Notes under the pieces: generated by a model | Database searches by the model: none | The model's input: the letters and a program-made list of their open reading frames with translations, nothing else | What the model was told of the DNA's origin: nothing | DNA from: an uncultured Pelagibacteraceae bacterium | Lineage (GTDB): Bacteria; Pseudomonadota; Alphaproteobacteria; Pelagibacterales; Pelagibacteraceae | Length of the DNA stretch: 64,000 nt | NCBI GenBank assembly: GCA_902557385.1 | Contig: CACDZF010000001.1 | Coordinates: 1 to 64,000, forward strand | Reading direction: 5' to 3' | Program-made: the position numbers and the translations under genes | Shown: positions 35,856 to 46,151 of the stretch, piece after piece | Numbering within the stretch: the stretch's first letter is position 1 | Layout: every line of letters starts with the position of its first letter

Positions 35856-36511
35856 TACAATTTCCTACAAACGCTGAGTCCATCACCCACTGGGATAATT
35901 AAACTTTCAGTTCTTTTATCACTATTAATATATGAATTAAACTCTCTAATACTTAATGTTAACCTGTCATTTTTTTTTTCATCAATAACATCACCATGCC
36001 ATAAAACATTATCAGAAATTATCAAACCATTTACATCAATTAAATCTAAAGATGCTTCATAATAATTTTTATAATTTTCTTTATCAGCATCAATAAAAAC
36101 TAATTCAAATTTTTCTTTTTTTTCCTTTAGCAACTTTAAACTATCTAAAGCCGGGGCAATTAATGTTTGTATTTTATTATCTTGATTTGCTTTCTTAAAA
36201 AAATTTAATGCAATTTTGGTTGTTTCATTATTTTTATCTAAAGCTATAATTTGTCCATCAGCGGGTAAGGCAAGTGACATTGATAGAGTGCTTAGGCCTG
36301 TAAATGTCCCAATTTCTAATATTTTTTTAATTTTTGAAATTTTAATTATTAAATGTAAAAAATGACACTGAGATATTGCTATTTGCATTCTCTTAATTTG
36401 ACCTAAGCTTTCGTTATACAAAATTATTTCTTTTTGTATTTTATTTAATTTTAAGGAATGATTATTAATATAGTTTTCAATTTCTTTGTTGATGCTAATA
36501 TTTGAACTCAT
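35855..36511 (-). CDS. SAM-dependent O-methyltransferase, family 3 (possible TrmR-type ho5U methyltransferase)
   Basis: 218-residue class I methyltransferase. The SAM loop is ILEIGTFTGLSTLSMSLAL, the metal/catalytic region is ELVFIDADKENY, then LIISDNVLWHGDV, and the end IIPVGDGLSVCRKL matches the YrrM/catechol-OMT-like family. B. subtilis TrmR (YrrM), of this family, methylates ho5U34 to mo5U34. The 1-base overlap with trhO makes that role attractive, but a small-molecule substrate cannot be excluded. Confidence 0.85.
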   Translation of the reverse strand: MSSNISINKEIENYINNHSLKLNKIQKEIILYNESLGQIKRMQIAISQCHFLHLIIKISKIKKILEIGTFTGLSTLSMSLALPADGQIIALDKNNETTKIALNFFKKANQDNKIQTLIAPALDSLKLLKEKKEKFELVFIDADKENYKNYYEASLDLIDVNGLIISDNVLWHGDVIDEKKNDRLTLSIREFNSYINSDKRTESLIIPVGDGLSVCRKL

Positions 36512-36512
36512 T

Positions 36513-37982
36513 TTATTTGAGTTTTTTTTTTAAAATATCATTAATTAATTGAGGATTTGCTTTTCCGCCTGAAACTTTCATTACTTGTCCAACAAAAAAA
36601 CCAAATAATTTATCCTTACCAGATACATATTCCTTAACTTTATCTGGATTGTCATTAATAACTTTATCAATCAGAACTTCTAGCTCTTTAGGATCACTCA
36701 GTTGTTTAAGACCTTTTTCTTCTACTATATCAATTGGATTTTTATCTGCTTCGGCCATTATTTCAAAAACAGATTTAGCAATTTTGCCTGATATAGTTCC
36801 ATCTTTTATTAAATTTATTAATTTTGATAAATTTTTTGCGCTAATTGGGCTTTTCGATATTTCAAGATTTTTATCATTTAATAAAGCAAATAACTCACCT
36901 GTTATCCAATTTGTTGAAAGTTTTACATCAGAACTTTTAATAACCTCTTCAAAATATTTAGACGTTTCAATATCAGAAACTAGAATATTTGCTTCATAGG
37001 CAGATAAATTAAATTTATCTATGAATCTTTTTTTCTTTTCATCTGGCAATTCTGGCATATTTTTTTTAATTTCATTTATAAGAGCATCGTTTATCTCTAA
37101 TGGTAATAAATCTGGATCAGGAAAATATCTATAATCATGAGCGTCTTCTTTTGATCTCATTGATCTAGTTTCGTTTTTTTTTGTATCAAATAATCTTGTC
37201 TCTTGATCTATGGATCCACCTTCCTCTATGACATCAACTTGACGGTTTGCTTCATGTTCTATTGCCATTTGCATAAATTTTATCGAGTTAACATTTTTAA
37301 TTTCACATCTGGTTCCAAATTCTTTTTCATCTTTTTTTCTAACAGATACGTTAACATCTGCCCTTAGAGATCCTTCCTGCATATTGCCATCGCAAGTCCC
37401 CAAATATCTCATGATTGATCTTAGTTTCTTTATATAAGCATTAACCTCATCAGGAGATCTAAGATCTGGTTTACTAACTATTTCCATTAATGCTACACCT
37501 GATCTATTAAGATCAACTAAAGTATTTTTTGGGTCAATATCGTGAATACTTTTCCCTGCATCTTGTTCTAAATGTAACCTTTCAATACCAATAGTTTTTT
37601 CTCCTAAAGGTAAGTCAAGTATTACTGAGCCTTCACCAACAATTGGGTCCTTATATTGTGATATTTGATATCCTTGAGGAAGATCTGCATAAAAATAATT
37701 TTTTCTATCGAAAATTGATCTTTTGTTAATCTTAGCTTTTAATCCTAATCCTGTTTTTACAGCTTGTTTAATGCAAAATTCATTAATTACAGGTAACATT
37801 CCAGGAAAAGCTGCATCAACTAGGCTGACTTGAGTATTTGGTTCAGCACCAAATTTTGTTGCTGAGCTAGAAAAAAGTTTTGATTGTGATGAAATCTGAG
37901 CATGAACTTCTAAACCAATTACTACCTCATAGTTATTTTGGTTTCTTTTAATTATATAATCAGAATGTTTTTTTGACATCAT
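36513..37982 (-). CDS. gatB: Aspartyl/glutamyl-tRNA amidotransferase subunit B
   Basis: tRNA-binding and kinase subunit of GatCAB, which amidates Glu-tRNA(Gln) and/or Asp-tRNA(Asn). The start is set at the ATG at 37982, which overlaps the gatA stop (ATGA); a longer TTG frame to 37991 is unlikely. [17 protein letters not shown], the [14 protein letters not shown] loop, [17 protein letters not shown] and a C-terminal YqeY-like helical domain ending [11 protein letters not shown] are present (489 residues). Confidence 0.96.
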   Translation of the reverse strand: MMSKKHSDYIIKRNQNNYEVVIGLEVHAQISSQSKLFSSSATKFGAEPNTQVSLVDAAFPGMLPVINEFCIKQAVKTGLGLKAKINKRSIFDRKNYFYADLPQGYQISQYKDPIVGEGSVILDLPLGEKTIGIERLHLEQDAGKSIHDIDPKNTLVDLNRSGVALMEIVSKPDLRSPDEVNAYIKKLRSIMRYLGTCDGNMQEGSLRADVNVSVRKKDEKEFGTRCEIKNVNSIKFMQMAIEHEANRQVDVIEEGGSIDQETRLFDTKKNETRSMRSKEDAHDYRYFPDPDLLPLEINDALINEIKKNMPELPDEKKKRFIDKFNLSAYEANILVSDIETSKYFEEVIKSSDVKLSTNWITGELFALLNDKNLEISKSPISAKNLSKLINLIKDGTISGKIAKSVFEIMAEADKNPIDIVEEKGLKQLSDPKELEVLIDKVINDNPDKVKEYVSGKDKLFGFFVGQVMKVSGGKANPQLINDILKKKLK

Positions 37983-39433
37983 AACCACCAATCATTCATT
38001 TTATTTTTAAACTTTATTTCTTGTTCTAATGAATATGCAATATTAAGAATATTTTGTTCATCAAAAGCTTTACCAATAATTTGAAGTCCCAGTGGATAGC
38101 CTTTTTGATCATGACCTGCTGGAATTGATATTGCTGGTAAACCAGCTAGATTTATTGGGACTGTAAATATATCATTTAAATACATTGATAATGGATCATT
38201 TGTTTTTTCTCCAATTTTAAAGGCTGAGCTTGGTGTTGATGGAGTTAAAATTGCATCTACTTTTTTATACACTTCATCAAAGTCGTTTTTAATTAATCTT
38301 CTAACTTTTTGGGCTTTAAGGTAGTAAGCGTCGTAATACCCTGATGATAAAACATAAGTACCAATCATTATTCTTCTTTTCACTTCGTTTCCAAAACCTT
38401 CAGATCTAGTTTTTTCATACATATCAATTAAGTTCTTTCCTTCTGATCTAAAACCATATTTTACACCATCATATCGTGCTAAATTTGATGATGCCTCGGC
38501 CGGGGCGACTATATAATAAGTAGGTAAAGCATAATTGGTATTGGGTAGAGAAACATCAACAATCTCTGCACCAGCATCTTTCGCTATATTAATTCCTTTT
38601 TGCCAAAGATCTTCAATTTCTTTTGGCATTCCATCTACTCTATATTCTTTTGGTATGCCAATTTTTTTTCCTTTAATCGATTTATCTAATTTTTTAAAAT
38701 AGTCATCTCGTTTAAAGTTTATTGAAGTTGAATCTTTACTATCATAAGAACTAATTACACTAAACAATAAAGCACAATCCTTAACATCACGAGTCATAGG
38801 TCCAGCTTGATCAAGTGAAGATGCAAAAGCAACTATTCCATATCTAGAACAACTACCATAAGTTGGTTTTAAACCTACTATACCAGTAAATGATGCTGGT
38901 TGTCTTATCGAGCCACCTGTGTCGGTACCTATTGTTGATGGAGTCAATTTTGCAGCTAAAGCTGATGCAGAACCTCCTGATGATCCACCTGGAACTAATT
39001 TTTCGCCAACGGGGCTTTGCACATTACCAAAAAAACTAGTTTCATTAGAAGATCCCATCGCAAACTCATCACAATTAAGTTTTCCCAAAAGAATAGCGCC
39101 TTCGTTCCAAATATTATTTGTTACTGTAGATTCGTAAGTAGGTACAAAATTTTCTAAAATTTTACTTCCTGCGGTTGTTCTTATATTTTTTGTACAAAAT
39201 AAATCTTTAACTGCAATCGGTATGCCTGGAAGTTTTTTATCAAAGTCAGGCTTGCTATCGAAATTATCTGCTTTTTTTAATGCACTTTCAAAATCTTCAG
39301 TAATATAAGTATTTAACTTTTTTGATTTTTTAGATCTTTCTATATAAGTTTTTGTAACTTCTTTAGATGATAAATCTTTTTTTTTAATTCTTTCAACTAA
39401 TTCTACTAATGTGAAGTCTAAAATATTTGACAT
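37979..39433 (-). CDS. gatA: Glutamyl/aspartyl-tRNA amidotransferase subunit A
   Basis: Amidase subunit of GatCAB. The 484 residues have the Ser-cisSer-Lys triad: Lys in PIAVKDLFC, the serines in [13 protein letters not shown] and [17 protein letters not shown]. It sits between gatC (1-base overlap) and gatB (4-base overlap). The presence of gatCAB implies indirect charging of tRNA(Gln) or tRNA(Asn). Confidence 0.98.
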   Translation of the reverse strand: MSNILDFTLVELVERIKKKDLSSKEVTKTYIERSKKSKKLNTYITEDFESALKKADNFDSKPDFDKKLPGIPIAVKDLFCTKNIRTTAGSKILENFVPTYESTVTNNIWNEGAILLGKLNCDEFAMGSSNETSFFGNVQSPVGEKLVPGGSSGGSASALAAKLTPSTIGTDTGGSIRQPASFTGIVGLKPTYGSCSRYGIVAFASSLDQAGPMTRDVKDCALLFSVISSYDSKDSTSINFKRDDYFKKLDKSIKGKKIGIPKEYRVDGMPKEIEDLWQKGINIAKDAGAEIVDVSLPNTNYALPTYYIVAPAEASSNLARYDGVKYGFRSEGKNLIDMYEKTRSEGFGNEVKRRIMIGTYVLSSGYYDAYYLKAQKVRRLIKNDFDEVYKKVDAILTPSTPSSAFKIGEKTNDPLSMYLNDIFTVPINLAGLPAISIPAGHDQKGYPLGLQIIGKAFDEQNILNIAYSLEQEIKFKNKMNDWWL

Positions 39434-39720
39434 TATTCAACAACCTTAGGTACTACAAAAAAGTCCTTATTTTCGTCTGGCGAATTTTTTAAAATTTGAT
39501 CTCTTATATTTTGAGATTTTACTTCATCTTTTCTTAATTGAAGATTAGCATCAACAACTGATGTTAACGGTTCAGTTTTAGATGTATCCAATTGATTTAG
39601 TTTTTCTATAAACTTAAATATTGAGTTTAAGTCACTCTCCAATTTTTTAGCTTTTTCGTCATCAACTGATATTCTAGCTAATTTTGAAATTTTTTTTACT
39701 GTTTTAAGATCAATTGTCAT
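39433..39720 (-). CDS. gatC: Glu/Asp-tRNA amidotransferase subunit C
   Basis: 95-residue belt subunit that holds GatA and GatB together. [38 protein letters not shown] and PLTSV match GatC. It is the first gene of the gatCAB-methyltransferase-trhO-MATE run and is divergent from ruvX, with 49 bases between. Confidence 0.95.
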   Translation of the reverse strand: MTIDLKTVKKISKLARISVDDEKAKKLESDLNSIFKFIEKLNQLDTSKTEPLTSVVDANLQLRKDEVKSQNIRDQILKNSPDENKDFFVVPKVVE

Positions 39721-39769
39721 ATGATATTTAAATTATTGCAAAGTAACACTTAAGTATAAAATATACAAT

Positions 39770-40225
39770 ATGATCACAATTGAAGAGTTTAAAAAAAAAC
39801 AAACCTCTAAAACAAGATTAATTGGTTTAGATTTGGGTTCTAAAAGAATCGGTATATCAATATGTGATGAAAAACAGTCTATTGCTACTCCTTTTAAAAC
39901 AATCAACCGAATTAATACTTCTGAACTTGTGAATGAACTAAAGGAAATTATTAGAGAAAATAATATTAAAGGAATAGTTATTGGAAATCCAATAAATATG
40001 GATGGAACTTCAGGATCTTCTGCCCAGTCAGTTAAAGATATTTCAACTAATATATCTCAATTTATTGATTTACCAGTTTTTCTTTGGGATGAAAGATTGT
40101 CAACTGTTGGGGCTTTCAACTTATCGAGCCAGCTTGATGTGAATATTTCAAAAAAAATAAAAAAAATTGATGAAAATGCTGCTGCTTTCATACTTCAGGG
40201 TGCAATAGACTATTTAAATAATTAA
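39770..40225 (+). CDS. ruvX: Putative Holliday junction resolvase / pre-16S rRNA nuclease (YqgF family)
   Basis: 151-residue RNase H-like protein. LIGLDLGSKRIGISICDE holds the first catalytic Asp, GIVIGNPINMDGTSG the middle motif, and FLWDERLSTVGAF the later acidic residues with DENAAAFIL near the end. The family is implicated in 16S 5'-end maturation and possibly in junction resolution. It starts the plus-strand ruvX-pyrB-pyrC-plsY-topA-ridA run. Confidence 0.92.
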   Translation: MITIEEFKKKQTSKTRLIGLDLGSKRIGISICDEKQSIATPFKTINRINTSELVNELKEIIRENNIKGIVIGNPINMDGTSGSSAQSVKDISTNISQFIDLPVFLWDERLSTVGAFNLSSQLDVNISKKIKKIDENAAAFILQGAIDYLNN

Positions 40226-40267
40226 TACTTGCAATAATACCACTTAATAGCTATAGAGTTAATTTTA

Positions 40268-41209
40268 ATGGCAATAAATTCAAATAAAGCTATTAAAATA
40301 TCACAAAAACATCTACTTGGTATTCAAGATCTTTCAATTTCTGATGTCAATCTAATCCTTTCAGAAGCAAAAAAATTTATTTCCCTTAATAAAAGTAAAA
40401 ATAAGAAAATTGATATTCTTAAAGGAAAAACTCAAATCAATTTATTTTTTGAACCGTCAACAAGAACTCAAAGTTCTTTTGAATTAGCTGGTAAAAGACT
40501 TGGTGCTGATGTTATGTCAATGAATATTACTAACTCAGCGATAAAAAAAGGAGAAACCTTAATTGATACTGCAATGACATTAAATGCAATGCACCCTGAT
40601 ATAATTGTAATTAGACATCAAGACTCTGGTGCATGTAATCTTTTATCACAAAAAGTTAATTGTGCAGTACTTAATGCTGGGGACGGTAGAAGAGAACACC
40701 CTACTCAAGCACTGTTGGATGCTTTAACTATTATTGATCGCAAAAATAAAATTCAAGGCTTAAGAATTGCTATCTGCGGTGATATACTTCACTCAAGAGT
40801 AGCAAGATCAAATATTTATTTATTAAACATGCTTGGAGCTGAAGTAAATATAATAGCTCCATCTAATTTACTACCGAAAGACATTAGCAAAATGGGTGTT
40901 AATACATTTTCTAACATGAAAAAAGGATTAAAGGATTGTGATATTGTAATGATGCTAAGATTACAAAATGAAAGAATGACAAGTTCATTTCTATCTTCCA
41001 ACAGAGAGTACTATGAATATTATGGACTAACTCCGGATAAACTTGATGAAGCTAAAAATGATGCTCTTATAATGCATCCTGGTCCAATGAATCGGGGAAT
41101 AGAAATAGATACAAAATTAGCAGACGATATAAATAAAAGTGTAATCAAAGAACAAGTTGAACTTGGTGTGGCCGTTAGAATGGCTTGTTTAAAAATTTTT
41201 TGCGAATAA
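40268..41209 (+). CDS. pyrB: Aspartate carbamoyltransferase catalytic subunit
   Basis: Commits carbamoyl phosphate to pyrimidines. 313 residues: [20 protein letters not shown] (carbamoyl-phosphate loop), [27 protein letters not shown], and a C-terminal [11 protein letters not shown]. No regulatory subunit gene is nearby; the adjacent non-canonical pyrC copy could be a structural partner. One-base overlap with pyrC. Confidence 0.97.
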   Translation: MAINSNKAIKISQKHLLGIQDLSISDVNLILSEAKKFISLNKSKNKKIDILKGKTQINLFFEPSTRTQSSFELAGKRLGADVMSMNITNSAIKKGETLIDTAMTLNAMHPDIIVIRHQDSGACNLLSQKVNCAVLNAGDGRREHPTQALLDALTIIDRKNKIQGLRIAICGDILHSRVARSNIYLLNMLGAEVNIIAPSNLLPKDISKMGVNTFSNMKKGLKDCDIVMMLRLQNERMTSSFLSSNREYYEYYGLTPDKLDEAKNDALIMHPGPMNRGIEIDTKLADDINKSVIKEQVELGVAVRMACLKIFCE

Positions 41210-42495
41210 TGAAAAAAAAATATTTTCTTAATGCAAACATTGTAGATCCTCATAATTCCATTGAGGAAATTGGAGGATTGATAATCAATGAAGAAGGAAA
41301 AATTGAAGCAATAGGCAAAAAAGTTAATAAAAACAATATTCCCTCAAGAGAAAAATTTATTGATCTTAAAGAAAAATATATATTTCCTGGTTTGGTTGAT
41401 ATGAGAGTTTTTGTTGGTGAGCCTGGATATGAGTATAAGGAAAATTTTAAAACTTTAAGTAATGCTGCTATAGCGGGTGGAGTTACATCTGTTGTCACGA
41501 TGCCAAATACCAGTCCCGTCATTGATAATGTTTCTATAGTGGACTTTTTAAAAAGAAGAGGAAGAGATAAAGCAAAAATTAATATATTTCCTGCGGCTTC
41601 TTTAACAAAAAATCTTGAAGGTACCAATATGACTGAATTTGGTCTGTTGAAAAAAAAAGGAATTATTGGATTTACAGACGGAACAAAAACTATTCAAAAT
41701 ACAAGATTAATGTCTAGGATTATGAAATCAGCTTATGATTTAGATTGCTTAATTATGCAACATGCTGAAGATCTTGAATTGTCAAAAAATGGAATGATGA
41801 ACGATGGAATTATTTCTACAAAATTAGGACTACAAGGAATTCCAGATATTGCTGAAAAAATCATTATTGAAAGAGACTTAACTTTGTTAGAAGATTTAAA
41901 TTGCAGATATCATGTCTCTCAAATCTCATCTTCTAAATCCGTTGGTATAATTGAGCAAAAAAAAGAAGTGGTTAGTTTTACAACAGGTGTATCAATTAAT
42001 AATCTATCATTAAACGAAAATGATATTGGTGATTTTAGGACGTTTTTAAAATTATCTCCACCATTACGAACTGAAGACGATAGAATTTCACTTATCAAAG
42101 GAATTAATAAAAATTTGATAGATGTGATTGTTTCTGACCATAAACCAGAAGATGAAGAGTCAAAAAGATTAACTTTTTCACAGGCAGCGACTGGAGCTTC
42201 TGGAGTAGAGACTCTTTTACCTCTCTCTTTAGAGCTTTTTCATAATGGCTCAGTAAAATTATTTAAATTAATTGAATTATTAACTAGTAATCCTGCAAAA
42301 ATCTTAAAAATTAATAAAGGAAATTTATCAATTGGTAATGATGCAGACTTTTGCATTGCAGACATATATAAACCGTGGATTGTCAAAAAAGAAAAGATTG
42401 TATCAAAATCTAAAAATACTTGTATTGATGATAAAAAACTACAAGGGCAAGTCGTAAATACTTTTGTAAAAGGTGAAGAGTTATTTAAAATCTAG
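41209..42495 (+). CDS. pyrC: Dihydroorotase-like protein without the HxH metal site (PyrC' type)
   Basis: 428 residues from the ATG at 41209, whose A is the last base of the pyrB stop; a longer frame to 41185 only reads into pyrB. The amidohydrolase barrel is recognisable (YIFPGLVDMRVFVGEPG, VVTMPNTSPV, MQHAEDLEL, YHVSQISS, DHKPEDEE). R66 and F68 stand where active enzymes have the HxH metal ligands, while H185, H235 and D310 remain. This resembles the non-catalytic PyrC' proteins that assemble with PyrB, so a second, true dihydroorotase is expected elsewhere. Confidence 0.9.
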   Translation: MKKKYFLNANIVDPHNSIEEIGGLIINEEGKIEAIGKKVNKNNIPSREKFIDLKEKYIFPGLVDMRVFVGEPGYEYKENFKTLSNAAIAGGVTSVVTMPNTSPVIDNVSIVDFLKRRGRDKAKINIFPAASLTKNLEGTNMTEFGLLKKKGIIGFTDGTKTIQNTRLMSRIMKSAYDLDCLIMQHAEDLELSKNGMMNDGIISTKLGLQGIPDIAEKIIIERDLTLLEDLNCRYHVSQISSSKSVGIIEQKKEVVSFTTGVSINNLSLNENDIGDFRTFLKLSPPLRTEDDRISLIKGINKNLIDVIVSDHKPEDEESKRLTFSQAATGASGVETLLPLSLELFHNGSVKLFKLIELLTSNPAKILKINKGNLSIGNDADFCIADIYKPWIVKKEKIVSKSKNTCIDDKKLQGQVVNTFVKGEELFKI

Positions 42496-42497
42496 AT

Positions 42498-43073
42498 ATG
42501 GAAATAAGTTTAATTATATTAATATCTTATTTATTGGGTTCGATTCCTTTTGGTTTTTTATTAACAAAGATTATTTTAAAAAAAGATATTAGAGAGATAG
42601 GCTCTGGTAATATTGGTGCAACAAATGTATTAAGAACAGGTAATAAAATTATAGGTTATAGCACTTTAATTTTGGATATTTTGAAAGCTGTTATTCCTAT
42701 TCTCTTCATTAAAATGCAGTTTCCTGAATTTATATTTATTTCATCATTAGCTGTTTTTTTGGGTCATGTTTTTCCAATATGGCTAAAATTTAATGGAGGA
42801 AAAGGAGTTGCAACTTATGTTGGGATTCTTTTTTGTATTAATTATATTCTAGGATTTTTTTTTATAGCTACATGGCTTGTTGTATTTTTTATTTCTAAAT
42901 ATTCATCTTTATCCTCACTTTTAGCTTCATTGATAATACCCATTTATTACTTTTTCATAGATGCTGAAAATTATTATTTCTTTATAATAATGTTCATTTT
43001 AATTTTTTATACTCATAGAGAAAATATAAAACGCCTAAAAAATAATACCGAATCAAAGACAAAAATTTATTAA
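42498..43073 (+). CDS. plsY: Acyl-phosphate:glycerol-3-phosphate acyltransferase PlsY
   Basis: Inner-membrane enzyme making lysophosphatidate from the acyl-phosphate formed by PlsX (6018-7022). The 191 residues have about five to six hydrophobic segments and the three cytosolic motifs: GSIPFGFLL with IGSGNIGATNVLR, NGGKGVATYVG, and the C-terminal FYTHRENIKRL. It lies 2 bases after pyrC; dprA, often between plsY and topA in relatives, is absent. Confidence 0.96.
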   Translation: MEISLIILISYLLGSIPFGFLLTKIILKKDIREIGSGNIGATNVLRTGNKIIGYSTLILDILKAVIPILFIKMQFPEFIFISSLAVFLGHVFPIWLKFNGGKGVATYVGILFCINYILGFFFIATWLVVFFISKYSSLSSLLASLIIPIYYFFIDAENYYFFIIMFILIFYTHRENIKRLKNNTESKTKIY

Positions 43074-43110
43074 TTTGACTATCTAATTGTTTTATGTAGG
43101 TTCTCATAAA

Positions 43111-45693
43111 ATGAACCTCGTCATTGTAGAAAGTCCTGCTAAAGCTAAAACAATCAACAAGTATTTAGGTAGCAATTTTACAGTACTAGCTAGTTATGGT
43201 CATATTAGGGATCTTCCATCTAAAAATGGTTCAGTAGATCCTGAAAATAAATTTAAAATGATATGGGAGATTGATAGTTTTTCAAAAAAATATTTAAAAG
43301 AAATTACTGATGCTGCTAAAGACTCAGAAAAAATAATTCTAGCCACCGATCCAGATAGAGAGGGAGAAGCTATAGCGTGGCATGTTAAAGAATTTTTAAA
43401 TGAAAAAAAATTATTAAAGGATAAAAAGATAGAAAGAGTTGTTTTCAATGAAATAACAAAAAAAGCTGTAACCAATGGAATTGAAAATCCACGACAAATA
43501 GAAACTCAGCTTGTGGATGCGTATATGGCTAGAAGAGCATTGGATTATTTAGTTGGATTTAATATTTCTCCAATACTATGGACAAAATTGCCAGGATCAA
43601 AATCTGCAGGAAGAGTTCAATCTGTTGCTTTAAAATTACTTACTGAACGTGAGCATGAAATTGAAGTTTTTAAGCCTATAGAATTTTGGACTTTAAGTTT
43701 AAATATTAAAACTAATACTGGCACACAATTTGTTGCAAATCTTTTTCAAATGGATGGAAATAAAATTGAAAAATTTTCATTTAAAAATAAAGAAGATATA
43801 AACTTAGCAATTGATAAAATTAAAGAGAAAAAATATAATATTACTGATCTAACTTCAAAAATATATTCAAGAAACCCTTCAGGACCCTTTACAACGTCAA
43901 CACTACAACAATCAGCTTCAAGTAAATTAGGTTTTGGTGCGTCTAGAACTATGCAAATTGCTCAAAGACTTTATCAGGGTATTGATATAGAGGGAGAAAC
44001 GATTGGTTTAATTACTTACATGAGAACCGATGGAACAAATATTTCCAAAGAAGCAATAAATGTTTTTAGAGATTATATAGAAAACAACTATGGAAAGGAT
44101 TATTTGCCTGATGAAGCAAACAATTACTCAGGAAAAAAGGCCAAAAACGCACAAGAAGCTCACGAGGCAATCAGACCAACTGAAATAAGTAGATCTCCAA
44201 ACCAGATGAAAAAATATTTGAGCACTGATCAATATAAATTATATAATCTGATTTGGTCTAGAGCTCTATCGTCACAAATGCAAACTGCTAAGTTTGATAG
44301 AAAAACTATTTTAATAGAGTCCGAGGACTCTAAAAATATCTTAAAAGCTTCAGGGTCAGTAATTAAATTTGATGGTTTTTTAAAATTATATAAAAATGAA
44401 AATGATGATGAAGATGAAAAAATTCTTCCTAATGTAAATAAAGGTCCCGTTAATATTGAAAGTTTTATTGATGAACAACACTTTACTCAACCACCACCTA
44501 GATATTCTGAGGCTAGTCTTGTTAAAAAACTTGAAGAACTTGGTATAGGAAGACCATCAACATATGCAAGTATAATATCTGTAATAGCTAATAGAGGCTA
44601 TGCGGATATAGTAAATAAAAGGTTCTTTCCAACCGATAGAGGAAAGTTGATTTCAGCATTTCTTGAAAAATTATTTACTAAATATGTTGATTATAGTTTT
44701 ACAGCAAAACTTGAGGATCAGCTTGATGAAATAACAGCAGGCAATGAGGATTGGATTAAAGTACTCGAGGAATTCTGGGTTGATTTCAATAAAAATGTTT
44801 CGAGTGTAAAAGAGAAAAGAACAAGAGAAGTTTTGGATTTGCTCAATGAAAGTTTAGGTAGTTTAGTTTTTGATACAAATGCAGAGGGAAAGGTGGATAG
44901 AAGCTGCAAATTATATAATAAATCATGTAAATCTTCTGTTGAAGGTATGTTAAGTTTAAAAAATAGTTTTAGAGGTGGTGCATTTATTGGTTGTTCTAAT
45001 TATCCAGAATGTAAATTTACAAGACCACTTTCCAAAGCAAAAGCGGCTGAACAATTAAATTTAGCAGAACCGAAATTTATAGGTAAAAATGAAAATGGAA
45101 AAGATATATATCTAAAAAATGGAAGATTTGGACCTTATTTACAGTACGAAATTGCGCTGGATGAAATAGAAGACAAAACGAAAAAAAAGAAAAAAACTAA
45201 AAAACAAAAAGATGATAATTTGAAAAATGTCTCAATACCTAAAGGTATTGATATAGATACAATTGATTTGAATAAAGCCAAGTATTTATGTTCTCTTCCA
45301 AAAAATCTTGGTGTAAACCCAGAAAATCAAAAAGAAATTTTTTTAAATTCTGGAAGATTTGGTCCCTATCTTAAATGTGAAAATAAATCAGCACGACTAG
45401 AAAATATTGAGGATATTTTTACAATAGGTTTAAACAGAGCTATAACTTTAATAGCCGAAGCTAAACCAGGTAGAATATCATCATCTCTTATAAAAGACCT
45501 TGGAGAACACCCCGAAGACAAGAAACCAGTAAGAATAATGAAAGGACAATATGGACCATACATTAAGTATAAGTCTTTAAACGCTACGATTCCGGAAGAG
45601 AAGGATCCTACCGAACTAACAATGGAAGAAGCATTAATATTGATTGAGAAAAGAAGAGAGTACGATAGAAATAAGAGAAGTAAAAAAAAATGA
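43111..45693 (+). CDS. topA: DNA topoisomerase I
   Basis: Type IA enzyme relaxing negative supercoils. The start is at the ATG at 43111 (MNLVIVESPAKAKTINKYLG); a TTG frame 24 bases earlier adds nothing conserved. Toprim is at the N-terminus (ATDPDREGEAIAWH), the active-site Tyr is in GLITYMRTDGTNIS, and QEAHEAIRPT follows. One C-terminal Cys4-like zinc ribbon (RSCKLYNKSC to GCSNYPECKF) and three Lys-rich repeats with a GRFGPYL/GQYGPYI core complete the 860 residues. It overlaps ridA by 4 bases. Confidence 0.97.
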   Translation: MNLVIVESPAKAKTINKYLGSNFTVLASYGHIRDLPSKNGSVDPENKFKMIWEIDSFSKKYLKEITDAAKDSEKIILATDPDREGEAIAWHVKEFLNEKKLLKDKKIERVVFNEITKKAVTNGIENPRQIETQLVDAYMARRALDYLVGFNISPILWTKLPGSKSAGRVQSVALKLLTEREHEIEVFKPIEFWTLSLNIKTNTGTQFVANLFQMDGNKIEKFSFKNKEDINLAIDKIKEKKYNITDLTSKIYSRNPSGPFTTSTLQQSASSKLGFGASRTMQIAQRLYQGIDIEGETIGLITYMRTDGTNISKEAINVFRDYIENNYGKDYLPDEANNYSGKKAKNAQEAHEAIRPTEISRSPNQMKKYLSTDQYKLYNLIWSRALSSQMQTAKFDRKTILIESEDSKNILKASGSVIKFDGFLKLYKNENDDEDEKILPNVNKGPVNIESFIDEQHFTQPPPRYSEASLVKKLEELGIGRPSTYASIISVIANRGYADIVNKRFFPTDRGKLISAFLEKLFTKYVDYSFTAKLEDQLDEITAGNEDWIKVLEEFWVDFNKNVSSVKEKRTREVLDLLNESLGSLVFDTNAEGKVDRSCKLYNKSCKSSVEGMLSLKNSFRGGAFIGCSNYPECKFTRPLSKAKAAEQLNLAEPKFIGKNENGKDIYLKNGRFGPYLQYEIALDEIEDKTKKKKKTKKQKDDNLKNVSIPKGIDIDTIDLNKAKYLCSLPKNLGVNPENQKEIFLNSGRFGPYLKCENKSARLENIEDIFTIGLNRAITLIAEAKPGRISSSLIKDLGEHPEDKKPVRIMKGQYGPYIKYKSLNATIPEEKDPTELTMEEALILIEKRREYDRNKRSKKK

Positions 45694-46151
45694 GTGCTGA
45701 AGAAAATTTAAAAAAAAATAATATCATACTTCCTAAGGCGGCGGATCCAGTTGGAGCATATGTTGCTACTAAAAAAGCTGGAAATCTTTTGTTTGTATCA
45801 GGTCAAATTTCAATGAATGAAAAAGGAGAACTTATCAAGGGAAAACTTGGTAAAGATTTAGATGTAAATAATGGATATAAAGCCGCTGAACGTTGTGCTT
45901 TAAGTTTAATAGCTCAGGCAAAAAAAGCATGTAATGATGATTTAAGTCAAATTAAATCATGTGTTAAATTAACAGGATTTGTTAATTCTGATGATCACTT
46001 CACTGATCAGCCAAAAGTTATAAATGGTGCATCAGACATAATATCAAAAATTTTTGGTGAATCTGGTGTACATGCAAGAGCAGCAGTCAGTGTTAACAGT
46101 TTGCCTTTGGGTGTTGCTGTTGAAGTAGATGCAATATTTGAGTTAAATTAA
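45690..46151 (+). CDS. RidA/YjgF-family protein
   Basis: 153-residue member of the Rid superfamily. The pattern includes LLFVSGQISMNEKGEL, a central QIKSCVKLTGFVNS, and the end HARAAVSVNSLPLGVAVEVDAIFE with the conserved Arg that binds enamine/imine carboxylates in active members. It probably hydrolyses reactive enamines from PLP enzymes. The ATGA overlap with topA places it at the end of that run. Its length with an N-terminal extension suggests a group other than archetypal RidA. Confidence 0.88.
   Translation: MSAEENLKKNNIILPKAADPVGAYVATKKAGNLLFVSGQISMNEKGELIKGKLGKDLDVNNGYKAAERCALSLIAQAKKACNDDLSQIKSCVKLTGFVNSDDHFTDQPKVINGASDIISKIFGESGVHARAAVSVNSLPLGVAVEVDAIFELN

Noticed and set aside
43087-43110. 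TTG start eight codons before topA
   Set aside because: The conserved MNLVIVESPAKAK begins at the ATG at 43111; the upstream residues are not conserved.
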